The notes under the pieces: generated by a model
Seen by the model: only the letters and a program-made list of their open reading frames with translations
Databases searched by the model: none
What the model was told of the DNA's origin: nothing
From: Isoetes taiwanensis
Lineage: Eukaryota; Streptophyta; Lycopodiopsida; Isoetales; Isoetaceae
Assembly (NCBI GenBank): GCA_021234155.1
Contig: JAJEKV010000222.1
Coordinates: 376,001-440,000, forward strand
Length of the DNA stretch: 64,000 nucleotides
Direction: 5' to 3'
In this document: piece after piece, positions 21,225-32,251 of the stretch
Layout of the letters: each line of letters opens with the position of its first letter
Position numbering within the stretch: position 1 is the stretch's first letter
Program-made: the position numbers and the translations under genes

Positions 21225-21560
21225 TATATTTTGTAATGAATATACTTGTACATTGAGTTTTCGTTGGCTTTCTCGACTCGCGAGTCGAGAAAGGCATGCT
21301 TGTCCTGTTGATGAAACCATTTGTATGTTTGTTTGTGTGACTGGATACAACCATAATCTATAATGATAATGGTTGTACATTGGGTTTCCTGGGCCTTTCT
21401 CGACTCTCGAGTCGAGAAAGGCACTGCTTGTCTCGTTGACGAAAAACCATTTGTATGCTTCCGTGTGTGCTTGGATGCAACCATATTCTAATGAGAATGG
21501 TTGTACTTTGACTTTTCCGGGCCTTTCTCGACTCGCGAGTCGAGAAAGGCACTACTTGCC
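21225..21560. repeat. Three ~127-bp tandem units, each centred on a palindrome
   Basis: Palindrome centres are at about 21280, 21407 and 21535 (spacing 127 and 128 bp). The third (21521-21550) is a perfect 30-bp palindrome with half-arm GCCTTTCTCGACTCG. The second (21393-21422) differs only in the centre. Shared flanks include AACCATTTGTATG, TGGATACAACCAT and GGTTGTAC. The array lies 60-400 bp downstream of the HAD frame's stop codon. Confidence 0.9.
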
Positions 21561-21673
21561 ACGTGAATGGATGCAGTTATATGGAATGAATGTTCTCCAT
21601 TGTATTTTGAATTCACCATTCTTTTCTTCGTTTTGACTAATGATACCGTAATTGTTAATCATACTCTCCTTGC

Positions 21674-22181
21674 TCCAGGTGGTTCAGGCACAGATCCCGC
21701 ACAGATCCCGTTCAGGCATCACAGAGACCGCTCCAGGTGGCACAGATCCTGCTCAAGGCGGCAGAGATACCGTTCTGGCACAGATCCCGCTCACGCTACA
21801 CTCTTACCCGGCCTTTGGGATAAGGTTGCTCGTGAATGCAGAAGCCATGCACATGCACGGGATAAAGAAGACGGGAAGAAATTTGAGACAGTCCAGAAAG
21901 CTCAAAGCATCTTGCAAGCATTGCATAACATCCACGGAGGTTGGGGAAGAAGCATATTCGATGAAAAGCTGCGGGAGGAGAGTGGAGAAGTCGGGTGGAC
22001 AGGTCAACCGGTGGCTCCGGAGGCACCTCCTCGTGAGGCATTCCACACTCTTCAGGTTGCCCCCAAGGCTTATAGACGGCATGAAGAAGTGCCGCAAGTT
22101 AATCCCCTAAGGTGGACCACCTACCACGATGACGTAACTGTAGTGACAGCAAGACCACCATGGTCTCTGCGTCCGATGTAA
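21674..22181 (+). CDS. Uncharacterised coding segment 4 (possible terminal exon)
   Basis: A TTGCTCCAG acceptor-like site at 21670-21680 precedes a GC-rich tract with short internal repeats (GGCACAGATCC-type, 21680-21800). An open frame follows: LLPGLWDKVARE, DKEDGKKFETVQKAQSILQAL, NIHGGWGRSIFDEKL, PPWSLRPM. The stop is at 22179-22181, followed by an AT-rich, 3'-UTR-like stretch (TTTATTAATAAAAATTC). No domain is recognised. It may be the last exon of the island gene or a separate gene. The decayed palindrome at 22285-22306 lies just downstream. Confidence 0.35.
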
Positions 22182-22439
22182 AATACATTGTACCTATTCA
22201 ATTTATTAATAAAAATTCTTTTTCAACTAGAACTTTGGTTTCAATCTTTAATGAATGTCCTTTGTTTGAGTTGCATTGTTCTTGTTCTCGACTCGCTATC
22301 CGAGAAAACTGGAAGAAAGCTTGGATGCACACTAATAGACAAAAATTTGAATTATGGACAGTTTTCGGGTCGGGGTGCTCCTTTTTGTGTAAAATAACAG
22401 GGTTCCGAAAAAAAGTGGGAATGGAATGAGACCCACTTT

Positions 22440-23060
22440 AATTAAATAGTGCTTTATGGATTTGTCATGGGGATGTTAATGAATGCAAACTTGTGAACTC
22501 TATGTCTAAGTTGTCGCTTGATACTGATATTCTTCCTCCTTCTAATAAGTGGCCCCTTCAACTTCTTCCTCTTCAATGGCAGCAGATGTGGACTTGGACA
22601 TGGAATAAGCTACTTCATCCTAAAGTGGAAGTTCTTTAGTGGTAGATTCTTCATAGATATCTTCGGGTTAATGTGCTTGTTTAGAAGTTTAACCATAAAA
22701 TATCATCAGTGTCCAGTATGCAAGCATGAATCTGAGACCAGTGAGCATTTCTTTTTTATGTGTGACCACCTTAGACATGTATGGGATTGGACGTTCTCTA
22801 TTTTTCAAGTTTCACTAACAAGTGTTTCTGGCAATTTATCCACGTACTTGGATGAAGTTACAAAGCCAGGCTTTTCATATTGCAGCATGATGGTTGCTTT
22901 GGACTATCTGGAAAAGACAAAAACTGGTAATCTTCAAAGGTTTGGATGTGGCAGATAACCCTATTCTCCAAGAAGCTCAAGGTCACATTGCTAAGTCGTA
23001 CCATTGTTCTTTTGCCCCTCGTAAGAGATGATTGATCTTCAGCAACTGATTTGAAATCCT
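22440..23060 (+). mobile_element. L1 ORF2 C-terminal / 3' fragment
   Basis: LPPSNKWPLQLLPLQW, then WNKLLHPKVEVL and CPVCKHESETSEHFFFMCDHLRHVWDW, a zf-RVT-type motif. The DNA closely matches 34072-34520. It is collinear with the L1 segment at 13600-14450, so the palindrome island may sit inside one L1 copy. No poly(A) tail was found. Confidence 0.65.
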
Positions 23061-23159
23061 CAGTTCCTTCACTCACAAGAGACACCGAGATTCCATGGTA
23101 TATTCATTGAATTTTCTTAGAGTTATTGGGGTCATATGTTCTTGATGCATTTGTTGATT

Positions 23160-23900
23160 TTTTTTCACTCCAATGTCTTGGACATGCTTTTAAATATAGA
23201 TGCAATATCTTTAATCTCCAATATCAAGTTGCCACAAATAATTCTTGATGTGGTGTCCAATTACCTTGTTGTGTATAAAATCTTTGCTAAAGCTTTTGCA
23301 GAACGACTCTAGCTGACTCCATTTCAACAATTCAGTCAAGAGTTCTGCCTAGAAGGTACATCCTTGACAACGTAGCTGATGGGACTTATTAGGCTCATCG
23401 ACAAAGCCTTCCTAGTATATACCTTAAGCTTAACTTTAGGAAAACTTATGAAAGTGTCAATTGGAATTTTATGCATCAATGCTTATTTGAATTAGGTTTA
23501 GGTTTCAGATATCAATTCACCACGAATGTTATACAACTGCATGTCTATGCTCGAACTATTGTTCTATTTCATGGTGAGCAATTTGAGAGTGTGTAATAAA
23601 TATGGAAGGAGGGTGACACATTATTTATTCTTGGTGGGCCACTTCACGGCGATGTTCTCTCACACATTTTCATTGACCTTTGGCAGAAGTGTACTGCTCT
23701 TTGGACCGTTGATGTCCCTCCATCTTATGTGCACAATTACCCATGAAGGATGCTAGCACATGGACATGCCACTAAGCAGTTGTGGATTTCTTTGAATATT
23801 CATGTTGATGCAGGAGCTTCTAGAGAAGAGATTGTTAAAGGCATGGAGAAACATCTCTTCTGTTGAATATTGCAAAAAATTGTTCATCGCATAAAACATA
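23160..23900 (+). mobile_element. Decayed L1 RT fragment
   Basis: Short frames read YKIFAKAFAERL, then LTPFQQFSQEFCLEG and LIRLIDKAF, with many stops. They resemble the RT segment from the fingers to the DxxKA motif. The piece lies 3' of a C-terminal fragment, so it is a different copy or a rearrangement. Confidence 0.4.
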
Positions 23901-24550
23901 TATTTATAGGTCCAAATTATTTATGATTTGGTTGATATATTTGTGTGAGGGTTTGCATTAATCATAGTGAGCATCCCTAATAGTTTTACCCATGTATGTA
24001 ATTATTTTGTCATAATCGTAACAGTTATTTTTGCATGCAGACATCGAAGGTTCTCATATTAGGGTTCATCCACCTCTTGCTCCGGAAATCCACTGCATCA
24101 TATTTCGGCATGCTCCTTCATTAACTACAGGCCAGTTTTCAATATTCCTTGGCCTTTTCATCGCTTCGAAATGGCAATGCATATGAATTTCTTCTTCTCT
24201 ATGTAGGCCCATTTTCAATATTCTTTGGGCACAGACAATAGCCTAAATGCGAAACTTAGTGTGCGACTGATGTGATTCCACTTATCGTTGAGCTTAAGGG
24301 CTTGCATCTGTTAATGGTAAGGAGTTCACTATACATGCAATGTTAGATGCAGTTTTTGTTGCCATACAACAACTCCAAATTTTGACTATTCATATTGCTC
24401 TAAGAGAAACAAGATGGCGGCTAGTAAGTATGGGCTCCATGGAGTTCTAAACTTTTTTTTGCACAGAGTTGCCATATTTGAGTATAATAGCACTTTATAT
24501 GGAATATTGTATTATCCTTGAGCTTTTAATTTCCAAATTTTCCGGTTCCC
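23901..24550. other. No supported gene
   Basis: AT-rich sequence without open frames or recognisable repeats. Confidence 0.4.
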
Positions 24551-24551
24551 C

Positions 24552-25985
24552 TTTTTTTTTGAAGGATGACAAGCTTTATTTACCAATCAAAACTAGAACA
24601 ATATAAAATGCAAAGATAGAATTATAACCCCAGCGGACAAACTGATCCAACTGAGCAAACCACTTGTCTATGCATAAGAACAAATCTGAAGGTAAGTACG
24701 CCAAATCAGCACTTTCTTCACTTGATCAAGAGAAGAACAATTATAAGCCATAACAATTTTATGTGTCCACTGAAGAAGAATCTCATCTGCAGTATTTATG
24801 CCTTTAAAGATAAACACTCTTCTTCTCTTCCAGATTGATCATAAAAGTCAGCCACATGCAAGTTGAAAAGCTCGTTTCCACTGTTTATGCCATGCGTCAG
24901 GATAGATAGCGAGCAGAACTTGTTGGCTCGATCGAGACGTGCCAAATAGAGTTAACAACCAAGATCATGCTTGTCGAAGGCGCTCGTATTAGAAAAACAA
25001 TGCTCAATACTCTCAATCCTTTGCTTACATAAAGGACAGAGCTTTAAAATTCGATTATCAATTTTATGGACCAGCCTGTTAAATCTGAGGCATCTATGGA
25101 TCAGTTGCCACTACAAAACTGCCAGTTTGGGATGAAGCAACTTATTCCATACGCATGCCCAAACATCCATTGTGGCTGAGGAACCTGAAGATGCCATCTA
25201 TTAGATAAAGTCAAGATTTCAGAATGCAGAAGCAATTTATACACAGAAGAAACAAAGCACCCTGGGTTGATACCCTGATGGTAATCCCATACAGTTACTT
25301 CAATTTATGGGTCAGAATGCTATGGCAACAATGTAGCAATATGAGTCCAAATTACTCTATCCCATTTGTACAACAAGAATTTTGTTCTAAATGCTTCCAC
25401 TGACATGAGATGACCAGACTCATACTAAGTTGCAATAGTGCTTATACCAGCTGCTTTCCATCATCGTTGTGTCTTCGGATGAACACCAACACTACAAGGC
25501 ACATTCTCAGTGTCCTGCAAAGGAAACCACCAGCTTGGAGTAGACAACTGAAGACACGCCTCAGGATTGATATGAAAAAGAGACCTAACAGTATCTCAAG
25601 CTTGACCACAACTCCTACTTCATTTCCACTCCAAATACAATTCCTGAAGATACGCACAATCTCCTCCATCTTACACTGAGGAGTTAGTAGAGTAGATGCC
25701 ATGTAGACATGAGTATTACTAAGAACACATTTAGCCACAATGATTCTTCTGGGCATGGATAGTTTAGTTGTATTCCACCAAAATAAGTGTTCTGCAACCC
25801 TGTAATAACTTCAGCCCAAGCATCTGAAGGGGAGACGTGAATTTCGACAAGGATACCAAGCAACTTCGTGGTATTGCTATGCAGAAGAATCTTCCGTGGA
25901 TAGTCTAGAATATAGGAAGGGATGGGACTGTCCAACATCCACATAGCTGTACACTTTTTCCAATCCACAAGAACTCCTGATGTTA
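24552..25985 (-). mobile_element. Inverted L1 fragment (ORF2 C-terminal half with 3' end)
   Basis: A T-run at 24552-24560, then TTTGAAGGATGACAAGC, marks the inverted 3' end. Minus-strand frames read RRIIVAKCVLSNTHVYMAS (25442-25756), KLLGILVEIHVSPSDAW (25684-25968) and a CPLCK-type zinc motif near 25030. It matches the 13.6-14.4 kb fragment and the 254-bp insertion at 33397. Frames are broken. Confidence 0.7.
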
Positions 25986-25989
25986 AGGA

Positions 25990-26690
25990 GCTAGTTGTCT
26001 TGATTGTCTGGCCCCTTGACTATATTATAGCAGGTTTCAGTGATTTTTTTTATTGCTATTAGCTTTATTTAGACCTCCTGTTCTATGATCTTGGCCAGGT
26101 AAACCTTGACCTTGGCTCCTGTTTCCATTATGCTCATATCACTGTCGTTTGTGCACCTTATGCTAGTTCAGTTCCTTATGTCCTAGATCCTTTCAAGTAA
26201 TCAATTTTATTTTCATCTTATATCAAAGCTTATTGCACAGATTTTTACTAGCAGTAGAATTCTGGACCTGCACTGCAATAGCTTGGATTAATAGTCTTAT
26301 CTTGAGACAAATTGCATCTTATAATATCTTTCCTCTAGAAAGGAGGCCTATGCATATCAGAACTCACTAATACTGTCTTTTGAGCCACCAAAGAGTACAA
26401 TGTAGGTAAAAGTATGCCGAAACATTCTACATAGTGCAGTAACTACTACTAAGACTAAGACAACTGGTAAAGATATAACATTATTAAATTATATAATTCA
26501 GCTTGTAGCCTAAATGCAATGGAGCTTCATGGCATTGTTGAGTTTCCCTTTTGATTCTTGCAGTTCATTTCCTTGTTCTGCTACTATTACACACACAGTT
26601 TTTTGCATGAACATGTTGGTTAGTTATGAGCTGATATAAACCACTATAACCTATGGTACTATTTTTTCTTCAACATGGATACTTGAGAAT
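25990..26690. other. No supported gene
   Basis: AT-rich sequence between two inverted LINE fragments; nothing recognised. Confidence 0.4.
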
Positions 26691-26696
26691 GAGAAT

Positions 26697-28130
26697 GATT
26701 TTTTTATCGTCCACTGAGGCCAATCGGCCTATGGGACCCATAAGGAGCGCAGCAAACTTATTACTGTCCGGGTTAAAAAACCCCCGCCCCGAAGGGTTTT
26801 CGAGGGAAAAACCGTGGCAGTAATAAAAATGCTGTCAAACTGTACAAGTATACATCAATGTATATATACATGTCAAGTGTGTGCCCGAGGTCATAGCTGA
26901 TCTCGCATGTCCATAACCTCCTGAAGGTATGATCCCAAGACTGCACGGATCTCGCGGCTCAAAGTCACATGTAACGGCTGACCGTGCCCCACCAACTCAA
27001 AGATAGCGGCCCGAATTTGATCATATCTTCGGGCAACTTTGAAGGGTATGAGATTCATCCTCAATGACTCCCATTTGGCAAAGCATTGATGAGCACGCCC
27101 TGGCGTGGCTCACCAATCCATCCGCCCGCCTCACCCTCAAGATGATGTGCCCCCAATGCGGATGGAGGCAATGAGTCCTGCGCCTTTTCATGGGCAAGTG
27201 GGTACGCAGGTAGCATTGCGGGGCCGCTCCAATGTGGGATTTATGTGGTATTTGGTAGTGTCTTTGTCTTGACATGTTCAAGGGCATCGGCATCCCAAAG
27301 TTTGCCGAGGAAGCAAGCGCCAAGATATTGCCTCAAGCTATGGCGATCCGCCTCTGTTTGCACATGTATGCACTGTGCTCTCGCACATTCCATCTAGCCA
27401 ACCATTGAGCTCTCTTTTCTCTCCAAAGCGGGGCCTTGAGGGAGGCAAGGCCCCATTGCCATGATATAAGCTAGTTTAGGGAGACGAGCATTGTCCATAT
27501 TGACCACCTTATGAAAATAGACAATGTGGCGATCAAGGGGCCGCCCTCTCCCAAGAGGCAAGAATCACGTCTCCCGCAAAGAGAATTTGATATGGGACCC
27601 GGACTTCACCCTAGTGCTCGTGATTCAAGAAGGCACTCCGCTCCAAGTCATTCCAAGTAGCAAGTGATACTACTAAGCCCCATACTTCTACCCCAATAAA
27701 AAGGACAGCTCCACTAAGACCTTAAACCGGTGTGGACTGATGGACCCAATCATACAACTCCGGCTCTATGACTATTGTTTTGCATTGCATATAGTGCCTT
27801 CCACTGCCGTCACTGTGAGTCGCATGGATGTGTCCCAAAGGCATAGTAGAAGGAAACTCCACTCCCAAATATTTGTATGTGGATGCAACTTCCACATACT
27901 CGCCCTCAGAATCGAAGGAGGGACCCTCGACCGACGCGGAAGATGATATGAAAACCACCTTAGTCTTGGCTGGGTTGACGCTCATATCGATGCCGCTTGG
28001 CGTATCGTGTCCAGTGGCATCGAGATGTCGTTGCATGTCCGGGCTGGTGTGTAAGCTAGGAGGTCCACATCATCAGCATATATTAACTGTCTGATGATCT
28101 GATAGAGAAGGTGAGCTCCATCGCCTCCAT
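26697..28130 (-). mobile_element. Truncated LINE (RTE-like) with structured 3' UTR
   Basis: The minus-strand frame at 27722-28036 contains SVNPAKTKVVFIS, then GEYVEVASTYKYLGVEF, the stretch that follows the YADD motif in RTE-like reverse transcriptases. Upstream the sequence near 28070 fits a decayed YADDV box. Further fragments run to about 27000, including a possible Cys-rich C-terminus at 27021-27323. The element ends in an A-run on the minus strand (26699-26705). About 55 bp before that tail lies a hairpin (26759-26825). The clade is assigned by eye only. Confidence 0.6.
26759..26825 (-). other. Three-way-junction hairpin motif, copy C
   Basis: The outer stem TATTACTG / CAGTAATA (26759-26766 with 26818-26825) encloses GGGTT-AAAA-AACCC (26770-26783) and GGTTTT-CGAGGGA-AAAACC (26795-26813). 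Relative to copies A and B it is on the other strand, and the outer stem has different bases that still pair. Confidence 0.7.
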
Positions 28131-28139
28131 TATCAGCAA

Positions 28140-28499
28140 GCCAGCTCTCCAATTGATCAATCCTAATATTTCTATCCTAATAATTATGACTCTAAAAGTC
28201 TTGCTTATTTGTTCTGTTTCATGTGACTGAATGATTTTAACACCGACTTTTCTATATCCTTATTAGCCTGTCAAAGTTTTGCCATTTATCTTCCTTTTTG
28301 TTCCATTTATTCAGGAGCTGGTAAATGGATTGTATTAATACTTGATCAACGCTAGTCGATCCAAAGCTTAAGTTTGTTAATGTTATTTTTGTCATGTTTG
28401 TATGAGTGCAGTTGCATTAACCTTGAAAGCCTATTTGTCCTCGTTGCCTAAAAACTAGATATTGTGAATCCTTGTTTGTAGAGGAAAAACTAGACCTTC
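28140..28499. other. No supported gene
   Basis: AT-rich spacer between the LINE and the R1 copy. Confidence 0.4.
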
Positions 28500-29710
28500 G
28501 AAACTAGACATCGTGAATCTTTGTTTGCTCGAGAAACTCCTCGTTATTCAAGGTAGTGTTGTAGAAATCACTATTCAAGCTGAAATGCGATATCGTAAAT
28601 ATTTCCATGTAAAAGATGATTCCATGAGGACCAGATAGATTAGAGTTTGATGGCGATATCATTAATCTTCCTATATAGAAGGTGGTTCTTCCATTAGAAC
28701 CAAGAAGACATGCTCCTGTCCAAGATGATGGTAGGAGATTGTGGCCGTACAAGATAAGATTGGCAATGTCAGTTATAGGGGGTCTCATGTCCACAAGTTT
28801 TCAAACTAAAGTTGCTCTAAATATTGAATCGTTTCAAGCTATCATTGCATGGCTATTGGACCCAACATTAAAATTTGACTATTCCGAACCATGATAGACT
28901 ATATTGGATTTAAAAATTGGTTGATAAGGAAATTGGTCGTGAGCACAACAAAGAAATTTCAATCATTATACCAGAATTTTGATAAAGTGATTAGTTAGAG
29001 ATGGCATTATGCATAAATGTATTTTGTTATGTAATGGTTATTTGTTTATTGGATATCGTCCGCTGTAGAACTTTTGACCAAAAACTTTTATGATTTGTAA
29101 ATGTTACATTTTGTGATTCTTCCAAGCATTGAAAATCTTTAAGTAAAATATCAAATAAAAGAGTTGTTAATCGAAGTAAAGGAAGCCATGAAAGCTATTG
29201 AAAACACAAGTAAAAATAACATGAAAGCTACATATTTACCGGTGCAAGGAACTACTGGAAGCAAATGAAGGAAAATTTTGGGGGAGCAAAAATATGTTGT
29301 TTTAAGCTTGCTCTTAATATTCAACTGAGAACGTCACCCAGAGAACGTCACTTGCATGTCAAGGTATAGTTGGATGGAGGCTCACTAATTCTAGAAGAAC
29401 AAGTTATCTAAAGAATGAAGGGCTATACTAGCTATAGGTGGAACTCACATGTGCTTGGTCGTATTCTTGGCCCCACAGGTTATATGCACGTTATCACGTT
29501 ATGTCCTTGGAGAATTTCTGGAATGCTAACCTTTCTTTTGCAATAATACTAAAAAGCTCAATCATCCAAAGGACACAATCGACTTAAACATCTAGAAATC
29601 TAAGATGAGGATGAAAGGGGCGTCTGTTCTTTAATTACAAGGTTGGGAGAGTGATATAGTCAATGATGTAGATACAAGGATCTAGTGCACTATTTGGAGT
29701 ATTAGGCAAA
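28500..29710 (+). repeat. R1 repeat family, right copy (uninterrupted)
   Basis: Collinear with 11430-12290 plus 13418-13600. It lacks the foldback element, so TTTCTGGAATGCTAACC near 29515 represents the empty site. It contains TTTGGGGGAGCAAAAATATG and no open frame. Confidence 0.6.
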
Positions 29711-30180
29711 TAAAAGCTTTGGACATGACAGATACAAACTAGTTTCCATGGCTATGCCGTATGGAAAACCACAAAATTATCCTTACGTGTAGCGGTGGAA
29801 GGTGCAGAGGGTCAGGGATGTATTGTTATCTCATCAGACTAATCAAACTGGTGTATGTTCATTACTATCTAAGTGATGGCGGATGATGAGGACGTGCCCT
29901 TTAAGCCGCCGCACAACGATTGACATGTAAATGAAGGAAAACTATCCTCACAACATATGTCATTGTACTGATTCTATTGAAGCGACCATCTAACTTGCAG
30001 AATTCGATTCTCCACAGCCTTACATGCGAGTCCAGCTCTCGAGCTACAGTGACATAAGGGGCATATACATCTAGCCACCCCATTATGTGGACCTGCTCGC
30101 AACTAACACTGGTCCAGAGAAGTGTGGTCCTAGATGTCGATACGCTTACACGCAATTATCAGTGTTCTAGCTATGCAAGG
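29711..30180. other. Upstream region of the kelch gene, no separate gene
   Basis: No convincing ORF or RNA. It may include promoter sequence of the SKIP11-like gene, but no clear TATA or start-site signal was found. Confidence 0.35.
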
Positions 30181-30754
30181 TTTTGGCTTTGCTCAAAACC
30201 AATGGGCAGGATCAAGTCTTCGGCCCAGTCAATATAAAAAAAAAAAATGTCCTCGCTGACCGAAAGGTTGACCGTTACCATAGTAAATTTTCTACTTTAC
30301 CGCGGTTAACCAAACCACTGACCGGCAGTGAACTGCCCCTCTCTTACTGCCATGTGATTGCGACCTCTAACTGCGCCGTATCTATGCGTTTCTTGGTAGA
30401 AGAGAAGGAAGCCATAGTTGCGTGCCCGCCGTCTCAGCGTGATGATCTGCTTGATCTTCAACTATTTGATGGGAACCCGTTTGGATCAGCAGCTCCGGAG
30501 CTCGATCTGACATACTTTTCGAGCCGCTTACAAACATATTCTTTAGGTACCATTTCCCCTCTTTTTTCTACCCTACAAGCTTAATCTTTGGTTCCGGCAG
30601 TGATTCTTACCCTTCAATGCTAGTTTTGTGATCTATCCTTTTCGTTTTTGTTGCTAAATGAACCCCTAGTATTTGGGTCTTTCGTCCCTTGCTCTGTTGC
30701 TGCTCGTTTCAAAGAGCTCTTTTTGTGAAGGTTAAAGGGGGGACCTTTTTTTAT

Positions 30755-32251
30755 ATGGTTATGGATGGTAACGGGAAAGGAGGTAAGAGCAGAAGAGTCG
30801 AGAACGGGAGTCCTCAGAGGAAAGGAGATTTGAAAGCTGCAAAGGCACCAAATCGGGCCACAAAATGTAAGCATAATGTTGTTTATGCACATATGAACAA
30901 GTCTGTATGTGATAAGTGTACAGATAAAAGTGATGGCAAATATCATTACGCTGGAAAAGAAGCCATTAAGTCATCTTTGCCCAGGAAGAAGGCTAGGATT
31001 GGCTTGGATAACACTTCCTTACATGCAAGTGACTTTCTGAAGACTAAAAGAGTAGATTGTGAAACTAGAATAAAAAACTGTCAGTCTGATGGAGAATGCC
31101 AACAGGATTTTCAGTGTCCTCTTACTAAAATAATGGGCATGAATACTGTGGTAGAGTCAGTGAGCCATAATAGCAGAGATGAAAAGTGCGAAGGCGCTGA
31201 TTCCTCTCTGATTCCTGGTCTTGGTGATGATGAAGCACAACTTTGCCTTGCTAGATTGTCTAGGTCTAGCTATGGGACGTATTATACAGTGAGCAAGAGG
31301 TTTTGTGATCTCTTTACAAGCGGTGAGCTGTATAGAACACGCAGAAGGCTAGGCATTTCAGAACAATGGGTGTATTTGTTGAACAGTGGTCAGTCTGTCT
31401 GGAGAGCATTTAGCCCTAGGGATGGAGGCAAGTGGCGTTCCCTGCCACAAACTCCTGCAGATAGCTGTTTTGCTATGTGTGATAAGGAATCCCTTACTGC
31501 AGGAACACAACTACTTGTTAAAGGACGAGAAATCCATGGTCATGCCATATGGGGATATGACCTTGTTACCAATAACTGGTTTAGAGCTCCGCAGATGATC
31601 ACAGCGCGCTGTTTATATGCATCAGCTAGTTACGGAGAGTATGGTTTTGTAGCAGGTGGAATGGATGCTAATGGAGATGAACTTCAGAAGGCAGAGAGAT
31701 ATGATTCTACCAAGCGTGGTTGGGAACCATTGCCTGACATGATTAAAAAAAGAAAGATGTGCTCTGGATTTTACATGAATGGCAAGTTTTATGTGATTGG
31801 AGGAACAAACAGCAGTGAAGGCCCCTTGGCTTGTGGTGAAGAGTATGATCCTGAGACTAAAGTATGGAAGTTAATTTGCAACATGTTACCTGGCAAGGGA
31901 GATACTTCCCAGATTTCAGTGGCTCCTCCATTGGTAGCCGTTGTGGATAATCAACTTTATTCATTAGATGCATCTCAAAACCAGCTGAATGTATACTGTA
32001 GAGACACGAACACCTGGAAGCTTTTAGGTGAAGTGCCTGCTCGAGCAGATGTTAGCAGTGGTTGGGGACTGGCATTCAAAGCTCTTGATGGGGAGTTGCT
32101 CCTAATAGGTGGGCAATGTGCCCCTGTTATGGCAGAAGGTAATGCCATTTATGCATGGAAACCAAACGCAAGCGGAGGACCTTTGGTATGGCGTTTTGTG
32201 ACAGGATCTCTTGGAACTTTTGTGTTCAATTGTGCAGTAATGTCTGCATGA
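30755..32251 (+). CDS. SKIP11-like F-box/kelch-repeat protein
   Basis: A 498-residue intact frame. I chose ATG 30755; the frame is open for 22 codons before it but has no earlier ATG, and a second Met lies at 30761. The N-terminus (to about residue 145) is Lys-rich and low complexity. Residues about 148-195 (DSSLIPGLGDDEAQLCLARL, YYTVSKRFCDLF) match the degenerate F-box of plant SKIP11 and At1g74510-type proteins. The rest is kelch: WVYLLNS, then ADKESL-like CDKESLTAGTQLLV, ASASYGEYGFVAGG, RRKMCSGF-like KRKMCSGFYMNGKFYVIGG, CGEEYDPETKVW, VAVVDNQLYSLD, SGWGLAFKALDGELLLIGG and the terminal NCAVMSA. Such proteins bind ASK/SKP1 and recruit substrates to SCF ubiquitin ligases. No intron interrupts the frame. 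An upstream open frame (30370-30584) may be 5' UTR or a first exon. Confidence 0.92.
   Translation: MVMDGNGKGGKSRRVENGSPQRKGDLKAAKAPNRATKCKHNVVYAHMNKSVCDKCTDKSDGKYHYAGKEAIKSSLPRKKARIGLDNTSLHASDFLKTKRVDCETRIKNCQSDGECQQDFQCPLTKIMGMNTVVESVSHNSRDEKCEGADSSLIPGLGDDEAQLCLARLSRSSYGTYYTVSKRFCDLFTSGELYRTRRRLGISEQWVYLLNSGQSVWRAFSPRDGGKWRSLPQTPADSCFAMCDKESLTAGTQLLVKGREIHGHAIWGYDLVTNNWFRAPQMITARCLYASASYGEYGFVAGGMDANGDELQKAERYDSTKRGWEPLPDMIKKRKMCSGFYMNGKFYVIGGTNSSEGPLACGEEYDPETKVWKLICNMLPGKGDTSQISVAPPLVAVVDNQLYSLDASQNQLNVYCRDTNTWKLLGEVPARADVSSGWGLAFKALDGELLLIGGQCAPVMAEGNAIYAWKPNASGGPLVWRFVTGSLGTFVFNCAVMSA

Noticed and set aside
14491-22306. CRISPR array or giant-virus transcription-terminator hairpins
   Set aside because: Spacing is irregular, flanks are not spacer-like and the genes have GT-AG introns, so CRISPR is excluded. 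Viral hairpin terminators are conceivable, but no viral hallmark gene (major capsid, packaging ATPase, DNA polymerase B) was seen.
24552-24560. Intrinsic-terminator-like T-run
   Set aside because: It is the inverted poly(A) tail of an L1 copy.
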